A DNA stretch of 44,923 bases from Chloroflexota bacterium. GTDB lineage: Bacteria; Chloroflexota; Dehalococcoidia; Dehalococcoidales; UBA2162. Shown here one piece after another: positions 26,043 to 35,706 of this stretch (position 1 is the first letter of the stretch; each line of letters starts with the position of its first letter). Location of the stretch: NCBI GenBank assembly GCA_016190825.1, contig JACPPV010000017.1, positions 1 through 44,923 of the forward strand, read 5' to 3'. The notes under the pieces are model-generated. The model worked only from the letters and a program-made list of their open reading frames with translations. It did no database searches and was not told the origin of the DNA. The translations under genes and the position numbers were made by a program.

Positions 26043-26852
26043 TCACCACCTGAACCGGCCGAGTTTGAAGTCCGGCCCTAGATGCTGGCTTACGGTTGTC
26101 TCGATCTCTTGTAATCTCGTGTTCGTCTTTTTGCAACAAATCTCACAGGGGGCTTTTCTATCTTGGTGCCCAACTGCATAGTTGGCGATGTCGAGGAGCC
26201 GGGGCAATGATAGACCTTCATAGCCGCACTCCTTGTTGATACGTGTTACGAAGTCCCGCAAATCCTCGTGGGAGTGTGCTTGCCTGGTATTCCATATGTG
26301 CCTCGCATTTTCTTGCATTAATACCAAAAAAGGTAAATATTGAGGCTTGTCAGAAGGATAGGCGGGCACGCGATACCCACTAATTATGGCATTGTCCCAC
26401 ATGACGAACAAGTTGGGTAAAGCCATATGCATTAGCTTTGAAGTGGGCACCGGGCCAAATCTGGGTTTGATATCGCAAAACGTTGTGTAGATACCCCCAA
26501 TGACCACAAAATTGCTCAAAATATCTATGTCAACGATATTCAAGCCATCAAGCGTTGCATAGAGCTGTCGTAGCTGGTCAATAGCCCTCTTCAAGTTTCT
26601 GACTATCTCGTTTCCATTAGGGCTACTTGGTTTATCTAAATGGCACGACCACTCAGGTGTGTTTAGAAAGCGATCTATTGTTTCTTTTGCCAATTCATCT
26701 TCAGTCATCCTTTCAAGATGAAGCCAGTATTCGTCGCCCCGTTTTCTTAAGTTCTCGTAATGAAACTCTTCTGACAAATTTCTGTTTCGGTCCATGCGCG
26801 CCCATTCTTGCTTGGTCCAGTTTATACCTTCGATGAATTCTTCATAATTCAT
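26043..26852 (-). CDS. Hypothetical protein (269 aa)
   Basis: I do not recognise this soluble, mostly helical protein. It has a segment KLMHMALPNLFVMWDNAI (about 139-156) resembling the K-x-LH...P-LF...D pattern of some HhH-GPD-related proteins of unknown function, and a CEIC-C cysteine cluster near 237-241. The start has AAGGAGG about 10 bases upstream. Its codons look more AT-rich than those of proS and ispG, consistent with acquisition. It is probably co-transcribed with the small membrane protein downstream; a defence role is conceivable but unsupported. Confidence 0.6.
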   Translation of the reverse strand: MNYEEFIEGINWTKQEWARMDRNRNLSEEFHYENLRKRGDEYWLHLERMTEDELAKETIDRFLNTPEWSCHLDKPSSPNGNEIVRNLKRAIDQLRQLYATLDGLNIVDIDILSNFVVIGGIYTTFCDIKPRFGPVPTSKLMHMALPNLFVMWDNAIISGYRVPAYPSDKPQYLPFLVLMQENARHIWNTRQAHSHEDLRDFVTRINKECGYEGLSLPRLLDIANYAVGHQDRKAPCEICCKKTNTRLQEIETTVSQHLGPDFKLGRFRW

Positions 26853-26938
26853 ACAGCCCTCCTTGATGTTCCTTCTATTGAAAGTTTACACATACAGAGA
26901 ACACTAGGCTAAAAATGAGACGCTTGGCATCTCACAGG

Positions 26939-27106
26939 TTAAACAGTCTGGTCAGGCTTGCATCGGGGCGATTCAAGATACTCTTCCAAAGCCACCGTCC
27001 CCTCAGTGTCGGACAGAGATGCCATGCCTTCGGAAGCGTCAATCTCGTCTTCCAGTCTGGTGATGGCTTCTTCAGTTAGCCTATTCTCTTTTGTCCTATC
27101 TCCCAT
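26939..27106 (-). pseudogene. Partial antitoxin-like paralogue
   Basis: The 55-residue frame from ATG 27106 contains LTEEAITRLEDEIDASEGMA and SLSDTEGTVALEEYLES. These align with the C-terminal half of the antitoxin at 27452-27685 (LTEAIIAKLEDEIDETAALT and AMSDTEGTMSLQEYRKS). The DNA-binding ribbon-helix-helix front end is missing. It begins two bases after the stop of the ispG 3' remnant. It is either a truncated copy or a very short diverged antitoxin. Confidence 0.6.
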
Positions 27107-27108
27107 CG

Positions 27109-27177
27109 CTAAATCCTCTCCACCTCTCTCATCAGCGCGGCGAGGAAGTCTTCCTCCTGCGCCACCCCGATCTTTCC
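27109..27177 (-). pseudogene. ispG: Diverged copy of the ispG 3' end
   Basis: The minus strand reads GKIGVAQEEDFLAALMREV, then ERI and TAG, matching the end of the intact IspG in this window (KIGVVDEKDFLTALMTEVEKF and TAG). By hand alignment, 54 of the last 66 bases are identical. The remnant lies immediately downstream of the toxin gene. The identity is too low for a recent duplication and too high for chance. Confidence 0.75.
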
Positions 27178-27179
27178 GG

Positions 27180-27440
27180 CTAAAGCGACCTGTAAACGTC
27201 CCGCCGGTGCCCAATGCTCCAAACGTTAATGACTTTCTGCTCATCATCAATGCTGTAAACTATCCGGTAATCTCCCTGCCTGATGCGCCACAAATCGGAT
27301 CGGCTTCTGATTTTCTCAACGCCTCTGGGCTTTGGATTTTTCGCCAAATCATCAAGTCTGTCCATAATTGCCTCGGAATCTCTCCTGGGCAACCGGTCCA
27401 GCGTACGGCGCACCGGCCGCGCCATTTCTACCTCGTACAC
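27180..27440 (-). CDS. RelE/ParE family toxin
   Basis: This 86-aa protein has the RelE/ParE fold signature: YEVEMARPVRRTLDRLPRR, a middle segment with LAKNPKPRGVEKIRSRSDLW, and the core RIRQGDYRIVYSIDDEQKVI with the closing WSIGHRRDVYR. RelE-type members cleave mRNA at the ribosome, while ParE-type members poison gyrase; the GHRRDVYR ending fits the RelE group. It follows the antitoxin by 11 bases on the same strand, the usual order. Confidence 0.87.
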   Translation of the reverse strand: MYEVEMARPVRRTLDRLPRRDSEAIMDRLDDLAKNPKPRGVEKIRSRSDLWRIRQGDYRIVYSIDDEQKVINVWSIGHRRDVYRSL

Positions 27441-27451
27441 AGGGGGCGTAG

Positions 27452-27685
27452 CTACCGTTCCTTCCGAGATTTGCGGTACTCTTGCAATGACATTGTGCCC
27501 TCGGTATCAGACATGGCTGTGAGTGCCGCCGTCTCATCAATCTCGTCCTCCAGTTTGGCGATTATCGCTTCAGTCAGCCACTCTTTCATTGTTTGGCCCC
27601 GCAAAGCCGCAAAAGCCTTGACGCGGTTGCGCAGTTCCGGTTCTATGTCCAGGAAGTATCTTGACCGGTTGGCCGTATTGGTCAT
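27452..27685 (-). CDS. Ribbon-helix-helix antitoxin
   Basis: This 77-aa protein has an N-terminal ribbon-helix-helix-like part (SRYFLDIEPELRNRVKAFAA) and a charged C-terminal tail (KLEDEIDETAAL, SDTEGTMSLQEY) that would wrap the toxin. GGAGGTG lies eight bases before the ATG. An inverted repeat GGCTATG/CATAGCC overlaps the putative promoter 21-45 bases upstream, fitting autoregulation. Its C-terminal half has a partial paralogue at 26939-27106. Confidence 0.83.
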   Translation of the reverse strand: MTNTANRSRYFLDIEPELRNRVKAFAALRGQTMKEWLTEAIIAKLEDEIDETAALTAMSDTEGTMSLQEYRKSRKER

Positions 27686-27705
27686 GGTTCTTCACCTCCT
27701 CGATT

Positions 27706-27730
27706 GGCTATGTTTATAATAATCATAGCC
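27706..27730. promoter_or_regulatory. Toxin-antitoxin operator
   Basis: GGCTATG (27706-27712) and CATAGCC (27724-27730) are perfect 7-base inverted repeats. Their AT-rich centre contains a TATTAT-like -10 box on the minus strand. They lie just upstream of the antitoxin Shine-Dalgarno site. Confidence 0.6.
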
Positions 27731-27761
27731 TGATAAGTCGTGCGGAGTCAATGCCTAGCAG

Positions 27762-27890
27762 GTAGTGTCTCTCAAATAACTTGCCATATAATCCGTTCGT
27801 GCCCCGATAGGTCGGGATCGAAGCATCTTGCCCTTCGACTGGCTCAGGGCGAACGGGGAACTGTTCCGACATGTCTGAATGAGACACTAC
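27762..27890. repeat. MITE-like element with 10-base terminal inverted repeats
   Basis: GTAGTGTCTC (27762-27771) and GAGACACTAC (27881-27890) are perfect terminal inverted repeats of a 129-base unit without an ORF. It holds an internal CCGTTCG/CGAACGG unit of the family also seen at 15247. CTAG occurs just outside both ends. It abuts the ispG stop codon. Confidence 0.65.
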
Positions 27891-27891
27891 A

Positions 27892-28938
27892 CTAGAATTT
27901 CTCCACCTCTGTCATCAGCGCGGTGAGGAAGTCTTTTTCGTCCACCACCCCGATTTTCTCTCCCTTGCGGAAGAGGATGCCGCGGCCTTTGCCGCAGGCG
28001 ATGCCGATATCGGCGTCCATGGCCTCACCGGGTCCATTGACGGCGCAGCCCATGACCGCTACCTTGATGGGCCGGGTAATCTTCAAAAGCTCTTTTTCCA
28101 CGGCCTCGGCAATCGCGATGATATCCACCTCGGCGCGACCGCACGAGGGGCAGCTGACCAGCACCGGGCCGTGCTGGCGCAGGTCCAGGCTCTTGAGGAT
28201 TTCCCAGGCGGCAAAGACCTCTTCCTTCGGGTCGGCGGTGAGTGAAACGCGGATAGTATCGCCGATTCCCATGTATAGCAGTGTGCCGATGCCCACGCTG
28301 GAGCGGATGATGCCAGTCCTCGGCGTGCCTGCCTCAGTGATGCCCACATGCAGGGGATATGGCGTCATGCCGGCGATTTGCCGGTAAGCTTCAATTGTCG
28401 TCGGCACATCAAAGGCTTTCAGCGAAATCTTAATGAGGTCGAAATCGAGGCTTTCCAGCAACCTGACCTGCTCCATGGCCGACTCGACCATTTTCTGAGC
28501 GGTGCTCCATAGCGGATCGAGGTTTTTCGGCAGGCTGCCGGCGTTTACACCGATGCGGATGGGCGTCTGCCTCTGTTTGGCCGCCAGCACCACCGCCCTG
28601 ACCCTGTCCGCCTCGCCGATGTTGCCGGGGTTAAGGCGGAGTCCGTCGACACCCGCTTCGAGCGCGGCGAGAGCCAGCCGGTAATCGAAGTGGATATCGG
28701 CGACCAGCGGAATGGAGATGCCCTTCTTTATGGCCGACAGGGCCTCGGCGGCCTCCATGTCCGGCACCGCCACGCGTATGATCTCGCAACCGCAGTCTTC
28801 CAGTTCCTTTATCTGGCGGATGGTGGCGCGGGCGTCACGCGTATCGGTGTTGGTCATCGACTGGATGACGACGGGCGCGCCCCCGCCGATGGTGACATTT
28901 CCGATTTTGATTGGTTTTGAAATACGTCTTGGATTCAT
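27892..28938 (-). CDS. ispG: 4-hydroxy-3-methylbut-2-enyl diphosphate synthase
   Basis: This 348-aa [4Fe-4S] enzyme of the MEP isoprenoid pathway converts MEcPP to HMBPP. The N-terminal TIM-barrel part has VVIQSMTNTDTRD and PLVADIHFDYRLAL. The C-terminal cluster domain has SCPSCGR (about 262) and GCAVNGPGE (about 298), supplying the cysteines, and a terminal Glu-rich helix. The length is normal for the short bacterial form. proS lies downstream on the same strand beyond the island. A diverged copy of its 3' end is at 27109-27177. Confidence 0.96.
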   Translation of the reverse strand: MNPRRISKPIKIGNVTIGGGAPVVIQSMTNTDTRDARATIRQIKELEDCGCEIIRVAVPDMEAAEALSAIKKGISIPLVADIHFDYRLALAALEAGVDGLRLNPGNIGEADRVRAVVLAAKQRQTPIRIGVNAGSLPKNLDPLWSTAQKMVESAMEQVRLLESLDFDLIKISLKAFDVPTTIEAYRQIAGMTPYPLHVGITEAGTPRTGIIRSSVGIGTLLYMGIGDTIRVSLTADPKEEVFAAWEILKSLDLRQHGPVLVSCPSCGRAEVDIIAIAEAVEKELLKITRPIKVAVMGCAVNGPGEAMDADIGIACGKGRGILFRKGEKIGVVDEKDFLTALMTEVEKF

Positions 28939-29284
28939 GTCGTTCTTTCTCCAGTTCGATTATAGCGGAAATTCGTGACGAAATCTAAAGGAGCAGAATG
29001 TCTAGCACCATCTCGATGAAACTTGTCCCGTGCTTGATACAGGAGGATCAGGGGGAGACTTCCAGGCGTATCCTTTTCAATCTTCCTACCCCTCTTCGGC
29101 CGATCCTGATGAAATCGGGACTCGCGAAAGGAAGAGGAAGCGGCTCCGTCTTGGTTTTCATTATGGCAGGCAGGCACCCGCCATCCAGAATTGGTGCCTG
29201 CCTTGCTGTTTTATGAGCCTCGTTGACGCGCGGTATCGGGATATATATGATACTGAATGACAAGGACTCGTTGGAGGGAGGACG
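28939..29284. other. 346-base gap between divergent genes
   Basis: No supported gene is seen. The region contains CTTGTCCCGTGCTTGATACAGG near 29020, a degenerate copy of the CCCGTA repeat, and a strong hairpin at 29169-29202. A 37-codon minus-strand frame within it has no support. Confidence 0.45.
29169..29212 (+). terminator. Hairpin followed by a T-rich stretch
   Basis: GGCAGGCACC (29169-29178) and GGTGCCTGCC (29193-29202) form a 10-bp stem with a 14-base loop, followed by TTGCTGTTTT. It would stop + strand transcription before the ATPase gene, although no obvious upstream + strand gene needs it. It could therefore end a short untranslated RNA. Confidence 0.5.
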
Positions 29285-30109
29285 ATGGGAGCTTTGCGCC
29301 GGTGGGGAGGGTGGGGTTTTGCGGACCGGGGACCGCGCCTATCGGTCCTTGAGTTGGTAAAGTCCGGCACCCTTGACCTGCGGCTTGCTGCCCTGCTATG
29401 GCTGCTCATGGCAAACCGGGCGTCAGTGATTGTGGCTGCTGGACCAAGCCTTGCCGGTAAAACAACCACGCTGAATGTGATGCTTGACTTCCTCCGTCCG
29501 GAGGTCAGGGAAGTCCGTTTGCGTGGCGATGACGAGGATTTTGGCTTTCTGAAGGACAGTAAGCCGGAGCAAACATACATGGTGGCAGAAGAGTTTAGCG
29601 ACCATCTTAGTGAATACGTGTGGGGCGATGTTGCCAGGAGGGTATTCCAGTTGCTTCAGCAGGGATACGCAGTCGGCGGCACCATGCATGCCAGGACGGC
29701 GCAGGAAAGCCTGGCAATCCTCCACCACCATCTTGGGCTTCCACTTGCATTGCTTGCTCGCCTGGAAGTGGTTGTCACTCTTAGCGTAGGCTATAGTCGC
29801 GGCTACGATGCTGAACCGGTAAGGCGGATTGAGACAGTCAGCCTCATCACGTCTGAAGATGGAGGTTCACTCTCGCTGGAAGTTCTGGCTTCACGCAGTT
29901 CGCCAGAGAATCCCGCGCTTGATATAGCTGATGATGCTGCGTTGCGGAAAGCCCTTGGGATGAGGTTCCGCGTGGAACAAAGCTCCGTGACGTCGGACAT
30001 AGAGGCGCGTGAACGGTTTCTGAAGAGGCTCTTTAACGAAGGCCGGCATTCCCGCGATGAAGTGCGCAAGGGAGTCATCGAGTTCTACAGGTCGTCAACT
30101 GGCGCGTAG
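29285..30109 (+). CDS. CpaF/VirB11-like secretion ATPase domain protein
   Basis: This 274-aa P-loop ATPase has Walker A GPSLAGKT (53-60) and the His-box GGTMHARTAQESL (about 130-142), typical of type II/IV secretion ATPases (VirB11, CpaF, PilT). The large N-terminal domain of those proteins is absent, and the C-terminal about 80 residues do not match them. No pilus or secretion genes are nearby, so it is a solitary, shortened member of unknown job. GGAGGGAGG precedes the ATG at good distance. Confidence 0.75.
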   Translation: MGALRRWGGWGFADRGPRLSVLELVKSGTLDLRLAALLWLLMANRASVIVAAGPSLAGKTTTLNVMLDFLRPEVREVRLRGDDEDFGFLKDSKPEQTYMVAEEFSDHLSEYVWGDVARRVFQLLQQGYAVGGTMHARTAQESLAILHHHLGLPLALLARLEVVVTLSVGYSRGYDAEPVRRIETVSLITSEDGGSLSLEVLASRSSPENPALDIADDAALRKALGMRFRVEQSSVTSDIEARERFLKRLFNEGRHSRDEVRKGVIEFYRSSTGA

Positions 30110-30231
30110 TTGCCGAAAAGACGGTTTCGCAAGAACTCAGAGGGCGAGTCCCGAAACGAGTGGTAATCAAGACCGGAGCATCTCGCCTCAGTGGCAGGAG
30201 GAAGATTAGGCAATTGCCGTGCTTATACCAG

Positions 30232-30834
30232 TTATTGTCTTGAGGTCAATCGCTCAACTTCCTGAACCAGTCCCTCATTCCTTATGCCCATGGATGGGTC
30301 ATCTATCGCAAACCTTATTATCCCTTCGCGGTCGATTACGAAATAGGTGTGACCGCTATTCTTGCCTTTGTGCATAGAGGAGGGTAGATTCAACACGCTG
30401 TACGATTGGGACACCTTCCCGTCAGAATCAAAGAGGGCATTGACTGAATCAGTGTCTTTGAGACTTCTACGCCAGTTTTCCCTGGAGTCGATCACGATTC
30501 CGTAAGATACAACAGATTCACTATTTAGCCTTTCGTCGGTACTCAGAGCCACAACCTGAGTAACGCAGGGCAGACACATGAGACCTTCAGCAAAAAACAG
30601 TACCACAACTCGACCTCTGAGGCTGCTGAGGGTAACTTCTCGTCCTTTAATATCGGGCAAAGAAAAGTTCGGGGCTCTCTGGCCAACGGCATGGGAGAAA
30701 CTGATCTTGCCTACGCTTGAAGGGCTTGCCTGCCGTGCTTCTTTCCGACTCTCTTGCCAGAGCCAGACCCCACCAAGAGCTATGATCAAAACGCTGATAA
30801 CTACAATCCATCGAAGAACGCCAGACTTGCTCAT
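30232..30834 (-). CDS. Membrane-anchored thioredoxin/AhpC-TSA-like protein
   Basis: This 200-aa protein has an N-terminal membrane anchor (about 8-26) and an external thioredoxin-fold domain. That domain begins GQRAPNFSLPDIKG and carries a CLPC redox pair (Cys87, Cys90) in the position of the thioredoxin CxxC. It resembles TlpA/ResA or AhpC/TSA proteins that exchange disulfides outside the membrane. The CcdA-like gene lies 12 bases upstream on the same strand and would supply its electrons. Confidence 0.85.
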   Translation of the reverse strand: MSKSGVLRWIVVISVLIIALGGVWLWQESRKEARQASPSSVGKISFSHAVGQRAPNFSLPDIKGREVTLSSLRGRVVVLFFAEGLMCLPCVTQVVALSTDERLNSESVVSYGIVIDSRENWRRSLKDTDSVNALFDSDGKVSQSYSVLNLPSSMHKGKNSGHTYFVIDREGIIRFAIDDPSMGIRNEGLVQEVERLTSRQ

Positions 30835-30846
30835 CTATTGTTCCCC

Positions 30847-31704
30847 CTATTTCTGATTCCGCATGGCCTTTGTTACCGCTACTGCCAGGACTGCCACCAG
30901 TGCCAGCAAGACCGCAATGAGAGCTGCTCCAGGAATAGCGGCTAACCCTGAAGATATTGTAGTGTTCAGCTCGGTCAACAGAATGTTTATCCTGGCTTGC
31001 AGGAAAGACTCCATTTGAAGTCTGCCCGTAATATCCAGATACAGTACTAACATACCTACCACCAGGAACATTGCTGCTGACAGCAGATCGGCAAAGGCGA
31101 GAGAAATCTTCCTCGTCCCCAGTTTATAGGCGAATCCCTTCTTGAACAAAAGAAACTTTTCGGTGAAGTCCGTCTTATCCAGAAACAGAGCGATGACAAA
31201 AAGCGGCGCAACCATGCCGAACACGTAGACAAAAGAGTAAACCCCGCCCCAGAAGACAGAAGCAGGTAATGCCGAGAGAGCCAGAACGCCTGCGAGGACT
31301 GGAGCGCAACAGGCGACCGCTAGGCCGGAGAAAAAGCCCAGGGAGAAAATGCCCGCAACATTTTGTTGACTCAGGCTTGGGGCTACGTGGAAAGGTAACG
31401 CAATATGGAACCCGAGCAAAATGGATAAGCCGAGAAGAACCAGAAAAGCTCCCCCCAGCCCGAAAATAACATCGTGGAATTCATTGAACACCTGTCCCAG
31501 GGCGCCGAATCCCAACCCCATCGGGAGGAAGACGAGAAGAATTCCCAGAAAGAATATGAAAGTCATAAGAACAACGCTGATCTTATGCCGGAATATTGAA
31601 GCAAGGTAGGTGGGTAATAGAACGCCGATACAACATGGTGCAAACAGAGCGGCCATTCCCGCCAGAAACGCAGTCACCAGAGACGCACTGATCAAGAGGT
31701 CCAC
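30847..31704 (-). CDS. CcdA/DsbD-like thiol-disulfide transporter
   Basis: This 285-aa membrane protein has six to seven helices and the conserved cysteines of the DsbD/CcdA family in APCCIGVLLP (Cys24/25) and ACCAPVLAG (about 131). It passes reducing equivalents from cytoplasmic thioredoxin to external partners, very likely the thioredoxin-like protein encoded 12 bases downstream. The start is GTG at 31704 with AGAGGA upstream. A second adjacent Cys in each motif (CC) is a feature of this subgroup. Confidence 0.82.
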   Translation of the reverse strand: MDLLISASLVTAFLAGMAALFAPCCIGVLLPTYLASIFRHKISVVLMTFIFFLGILLVFLPMGLGFGALGQVFNEFHDVIFGLGGAFLVLLGLSILLGFHIALPFHVAPSLSQQNVAGIFSLGFFSGLAVACCAPVLAGVLALSALPASVFWGGVYSFVYVFGMVAPLFVIALFLDKTDFTEKFLLFKKGFAYKLGTRKISLAFADLLSAAMFLVVGMLVLYLDITGRLQMESFLQARINILLTELNTTISSGLAAIPGAALIAVLLALVAVLAVAVTKAMRNQK

Positions 31705-31774
31705 GTTACTCTATTCCTCTGGGCGAGCATTACAATACTTTGTTGCGAACTACGCTTATTTTCGCATCATCCTC

Positions 31775-32053
31775 TCAATTGAGCAAGATGCACGTGGTAC
31801 CGCTTCCTACAAAAGGATCCAGTACAAGTTCACCCCGATGCGTAAAGAGTTCGATAACCCTTTTTGCCAGCGAGATGGGAAATGTAGCCGGATGCAACTT
31901 CTTGTCACGTACATCTCTGCCGTTGTATGTGAACTGCCATACCCCAAGCTGGTTTTTGATCCACTCCTTTGCGCTCAAGCAGTTCAAATGGTTCTCAGGG
32001 CATTCGCATGTGCGTCTGCTTCCAATGTGGAGCCTATGAGAGATGAGTGTCAT
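31775..32053 (-). pseudogene. Truncated DNA methyltransferase
   Basis: The 92-codon frame contains SAKEWIKNQLGVWQFTYNGR, HPATFPISLAKRVIELF and LVLDPFVGSGTT, the SAM-binding end of a beta-class amino-methyltransferase. The catalytic DPPY part upstream is missing, and the frame stops right after the SAM motif (CILLN). A TATAAT box at about 32084-32089 (minus strand) may be an old promoter. It is a relic of a restriction-modification gene between ccdA and rpoD. Confidence 0.75.
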
Positions 32054-32304
32054 CGAACCGCCGTCTTATCATTCATTGCTAGCATTATAGCCAGTTAGGC
32101 AACATGCAATCAATAGGGTAGTAACAATTCTGGACACACTTCCCCCCCACAAGTAGAGCTTTCTCTGCCTGTTTTCGGCGGCCACCGCCTTATATCCAGC
32201 CACTATTTTCGCCACGATGTATCTCTCCGGCATCTCCTGCGGGCGTAAACCGGACCTTATTCTAGCGTACTTGGCAACGCAGCTTCTCGGAATAGGTTCC
32301 CCTC
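32054..32304. other. Gap downstream of rpoD
   Basis: A 54-codon minus-strand frame (32069-32233) is present without a usable ribosome binding site. No terminator-like hairpin is obvious after rpoD. Confidence 0.3.
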
Positions 32305-33735
<1,431 letters not shown>

Positions 33736-33829
33736 CTTTTGTCCGTCCTTTATATCAAACGTCCTGAGATACAAACCATTACTTAAATCATCATTGCGAT
33801 ATCAGATTCAACATACCAGTGCTTAGTTA

Positions 33830-33895
33830 CCTGTCGAAGGGCGCGCCGATGGTTTCCTTCGGCTTCGCTCAGGACAGGCTAGCTCACCACGAACG
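33830..33895. repeat. Palindromic repeat between dnaG and rpoD
   Basis: CCTGTC (33830-33835) and GACAGG (33873-33878) bracket CTTCGGCTTCGCTCAG, followed by ACCACGAACGG. It belongs to the TTCG...CTCAGG...CGAACGG family seen at 15247, 27790 and 38700-38800. Confidence 0.55.
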
Positions 33896-33930
33896 GCACT
33901 TATTATTACGCTTTCTTGCGCAATCAAATA

Positions 33931-35688
33931 CTAGCGTCTTTGCGGCCTGGGGGCAAAGACCTCCTGTAATTTCTCTTTGATTTCAAGTCCGTATTCTTGC
34001 TCCTTGGCGGCCTCGGCAGCCCGACCTCCCGTCTCTTTCTCTAAAGCCAGTATTTCGGCCCTTTTCTCCGCCAGACTGCGCAGAAACGCTTCCTTCAGAC
34101 GCAGCACGCAATCGCAGTATTTCTGCTCGATCTGCGTCGGAGGGATATTCCGGCCAGCTATTACGTCAACGTGTTCACACATGCTCTCGTCAAGCTTCTC
34201 CTTCAATGATGCAACATCATTCGACTGCATCAGCGCCAGGAATATCTCCCGGTTTTCACTGCCGGCGAAGTACTCCGGCAGAAGACTTTCTCCCTGCGCC
34301 CTCAGCTCAGGGTAGCGCAACAGCAATGCCAGACAGTATTCTTCGCGCGGATTGGACAACACCGACCGCCGGCCTTTTGGCGGTGATTCCTGTGCGTGAG
34401 CACGCTTGCCCTGTCCGCTTTTCGTTTTCCTTGCCTCCGCCTCGAGGCTGCGGGCGTTAACCCCGACCAGGCTGGCGAGTTTCAGCAAGTAGTGACCCCG
34501 CCGCACCACGTCCTTGATTTCAGCAACGAGGGGCAGAAGTCGGTCAGCCGCTGCCGATTTACCCCTGGCGGAAGTCATATCCAGCCCGGCTGAGACCATA
34601 TCGAAGGTATAATCAAGCACGGGCCTAGCCTGTCCAATCAACCTGAGCCATGTTCCACTATCTTCTTTTATGACCTCATCAGGGTCCTTTCCTTTCGGAA
34701 GCAGGACGACCTTAAGCTCGGAGTCAAGCAAGTTTTCATAGGCGACACAGCGCAGCATCGCCTCTTCGCCGGCGGCATCCGAATCCAGTGCCAGTGCCAG
34801 GTTTCGGGATAGTCTCTTCAGCAGGTTCACCTGCTTATCGGTGATGGCCGTTCCCATCGAAGCCACGACATTGGCGAAGCCATACTGGTGGGCGATGATG
34901 ACATCCATGTAGCCCTCGACGATTACCGCCGCGTCCTGCTGCCTGATAGCCGGCGCCGCCAGGTTGAGTCCGTAGAGGCTGCCACTCTTGTCAAAAACAG
35001 GGGACTGCGGAGAGTTGACATATTTGGGGAGCGAATCATCCAGGACGCGTGCCCCGAAACCAATAGTGTGCCCACGGTCATCCGCTATGGGAAACATCAA
35101 TCGCCCGCGAAAGCGGTCGTGCGTTTTCCCATCATCTCCGGCGATGACTAGTCCGGCGTCAAGCAGCTCATTCTCGGCATAACCTATCTCGCTGAGGTGC
35201 TGTTTCAATCCTTCCCAGCTATCGGGGCTGAAGCCGAGATGGAAACGCGTAATTGTATCCGGCGAAACGCCGCGCTTTCCGATGTACTGCCCTGCCTTTT
35301 CCGCTGCCGGCGAGCTAAGAAACTGGGTGTGGAAATACTTTGCTGCCGCTTCGTTAATGCGGTGCAGCCTCTCCTTCTTATCTCTTTCGGGGTCTCTTTC
35401 CACTCTCGACGTAATGGTCACGCCAACCTTTTCCGCCAGCAACCGCAAAGCCCCGGCGAAATCAACGTTTTCCTTCTTCATAACGAAGGAGAAGACGTCC
35501 CCGCCGGTGTTGCACGCGCCGAAGCAATGCCAGCTCTGCTGTTCCGGATAAACAAAAAATGACGGCGTCTTCTCAGTATGGAAAGGGCAAAGGGCACGCA
35601 TATTCCGCCCCGCTTTGGCAAGGCTCGCATACTGGCCGATCACGCTAATAATATCGGCTCTCTGTTTCACATCATCGATAATGGTCAT
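33931..35688 (-). CDS. dnaG: DNA primase
   Basis: This primase (585 aa from ATG 35688) lays RNA primers for replication. The N-terminal CHC2 zinc-binding domain has CPFH (about 34-37) and HCFGAC, so the last two cysteines are spaced C-x3-C rather than the common C-x2-C. Then come the RNA-polymerase core and TOPRIM domain with VIVEGYMDVI and DSDAAGEEA. The C-terminal helical part ends in charged residues. An extended -10 promoter lies at 35707-35715. The dnaG-rpoD order is the classical one. Confidence 0.95.
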   Translation of the reverse strand: MTIIDDVKQRADIISVIGQYASLAKAGRNMRALCPFHTEKTPSFFVYPEQQSWHCFGACNTGGDVFSFVMKKENVDFAGALRLLAEKVGVTITSRVERDPERDKKERLHRINEAAAKYFHTQFLSSPAAEKAGQYIGKRGVSPDTITRFHLGFSPDSWEGLKQHLSEIGYAENELLDAGLVIAGDDGKTHDRFRGRLMFPIADDRGHTIGFGARVLDDSLPKYVNSPQSPVFDKSGSLYGLNLAAPAIRQQDAAVIVEGYMDVIIAHQYGFANVVASMGTAITDKQVNLLKRLSRNLALALDSDAAGEEAMLRCVAYENLLDSELKVVLLPKGKDPDEVIKEDSGTWLRLIGQARPVLDYTFDMVSAGLDMTSARGKSAAADRLLPLVAEIKDVVRRGHYLLKLASLVGVNARSLEAEARKTKSGQGKRAHAQESPPKGRRSVLSNPREEYCLALLLRYPELRAQGESLLPEYFAGSENREIFLALMQSNDVASLKEKLDESMCEHVDVIAGRNIPPTQIEQKYCDCVLRLKEAFLRSLAEKRAEILALEKETGGRAAEAAKEQEYGLEIKEKLQEVFAPRPQRR

Positions 35689-35706
35689 CAAAGATTACCC
35701 CAATTT

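Noticed and set aside
26958-27719. + strand ORF (253 codons) across the toxin-antitoxin region
   Set aside because: The minus strand holds recognisable RelE and RHH proteins; this frame is serine-rich antisense.
32069-32233. 54-codon minus-strand ORF downstream of rpoD
   Set aside because: Its only Shine-Dalgarno-like bases touch the ATG, and no homology is recognised.
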